This document shows positions 6,959-7,810 of a stretch of DNA of 7,810 nucleotides, one piece after another. A program made the position numbers and the translations under genes. The stretch spans positions 403 to 8,212 of the forward strand of contig PFUQ01000189.1 in assembly GCA_002790175.1 (NCBI GenBank). The letters are read 5' to 3'. The notes beneath the pieces are model-generated. The model was not told the DNA's origin, did no database searches, and was given only the letters and a program-made list of their open reading frames with translations. Position 1 is the first letter of the stretch; each line of letters starts with the position of its first letter. This DNA comes from Flavobacteriales bacterium CG_4_9_14_3_um_filter_32_8 (lineage in GTDB: Bacteria; Bacteroidota; Bacteroidia; Flavobacteriales_E; Vicingaceae).

Positions 6959-7810
6959 ATGAATAGTAAAAAACTCTTTATCATCCTTTTCTTAATTACA
7001 CTATCATTTTTTTATAGTGTAGCTCAAACAACTCAAAAAGCTACTTCAAAAATAATTACAAGTGTACTTCTTGATCAAGACAAAAAAACACCGTTGCCTT
7101 ATGCAAATATTCTTGTTTTACATAAAGATAAAGGAGCAATTACCAATGAAAATGGATATTTTTTGATAGATGATGAAGGCATCAACAATAATGATACGTT
7201 AAGTTTCAATTATATCGGTTACCATTCCAAAAAGATGGCTATCAGTGAATTACAAAACAATTTACCTATCCTTTTAAAAGAAGAAATAGTTAATTTAAGT
7301 GAAACTTTTGTTTTTGCCAACCAACATAACGCAGAAGAAATCATAAAAAATGTAGTAAAATATAAAGCAGTTAACTATAAAAATAGGACGTCAAAAAAAC
7401 AACTTTTTATTCGACAAAGATCTATTTCCGATGTTGAACATATTGATATTAAATTTATTAAAAGTTCTTTTTCACAGTTAGATGAAAAAATGACTCGATT
7501 AGTTCAAAAAAAAATACCAAAACAATCCATTTCTTACACTGATTTTTTAGGTAATTTCTATTTTTCAAAAAATAAAAAAGATAGCTTAAAAATAGAACCT
7601 ACGAAAATAGTTACACTCAAGGATAAAAATTTGGCTGATGCCAATCAATTGGAGGAAATGTTTGAGAAACTTTTTTCTGATACGAAAGAAAATGAATATT
7701 GGAAAATTAAAAGCGGAATTATAGGTGGAAAAGTTGACATGGAAGAAGAAGATTCAAGTGCTAAAAAAGATTCTTTAAAAGATTTTCATGAAAATTATTT
7801 TCCCACCTAT
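6959..7810 (+). CDS. exported protein with carboxypeptidase-regulatory-like domain, function unknown (3' end beyond window)
   Basis: An open frame of 284 codons starts at ATG 6959 and has no stop before the window edge. A signal peptide (1-22: NSKK, then a hydrophobic stretch, then SVAQ with likely cleavage after A22) directs it to the envelope. Residues about 32-110 form a CarboxypepD_reg-like beta-sandwich; visible marks are LPYANILV (46-53), ITNENGYFLI (61-70) and DTLSFNYIGY (79-88). This domain begins many Bacteroidota outer-membrane proteins, including TonB-dependent receptors, but no plug-domain sequence follows. Instead a Lys-rich region begins with NAEEIIKNVVKYKAVNY (124-140), reminiscent of the segment after the same domain in DUF5686-type proteins. 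The acidic/Lys stretch near 260-276 is low complexity. It lies 51 bases after prfA and may be read through from it. It is best described as a CRD-containing envelope protein; I do not recognise a specific family or role. Confidence 0.8.
   Translation, partial: MNSKKLFIILFLITLSFFYSVAQTTQKATSKIITSVLLDQDKKTPLPYANILVLHKDKGAITNENGYFLIDDEGINNNDTLSFNYIGYHSKKMAISELQNNLPILLKEEIVNLSETFVFANQHNAEEIIKNVVKYKAVNYKNRTSKKQLFIRQRSISDVEHIDIKFIKSSFSQLDEKMTRLVQKKIPKQSISYTDFLGNFYFSKNKKDSLKIEPTKIVTLKDKNLADANQLEEMFEKLFSDTKENEYWKIKSGIIGGKVDMEEEDSSAKKDSLKDFHENYFPTY

Overview
This is an AT-rich stretch of a Bacteroidota chromosome, most likely from the order Flavobacteriales. The assignment rests on a type III glutamine synthetase of the Bacteroides/Flavobacteria type, a PorE-like type IX secretion protein, the divergent PurM seen in Bacteroidota, start sites without a Shine-Dalgarno sequence, and a promoter matching the Bacteroidota TTTG/TAnnTTTG pattern. 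All genes are on the + strand, and no gap between genes exceeds about 200 bases.

Layout: bases 1-67 hold what is probably the last few codons of an upstream gene and a strong hairpin terminator. Bases 68-218 are the control region of glnN, with a striking imperfect dyad and a -7-type promoter element. glnN (219-2405) encodes the ~730-residue glutamine synthetase III and stands alone. Bases 2406-2550 carry a small dyad overlapping a well-formed promoter for the next gene (2551-4548). That gene encodes a secreted TPR / beta-propeller / CRD / OmpA_C protein with the architecture of PorE, and it ends in a strong, probably bidirectional terminator (4564-4596). A new transcription unit follows: purM (4649-5821), then prfA six bases later (5828-6907), then after 51 bases an incomplete gene (6959 to the window edge) for an exported protein with a carboxypeptidase-regulatory-like domain.

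How the genes relate: glnN (nitrogen assimilation), purM (purine synthesis) and prfA (translation termination) are housekeeping functions. The PorE-like protein belongs to the envelope secretion machinery and appears to be its own transcription unit. The cut-off gene encodes an envelope protein I cannot assign to a pathway. I see no mobile element, CRISPR array, rRNA or tRNA gene, phage gene or defence gene, and no convincing undescribed system. The items most worth a second look are the dyad in front of glnN, the unassigned protein at the right edge, and the tiny ORF/hairpin in front of it.
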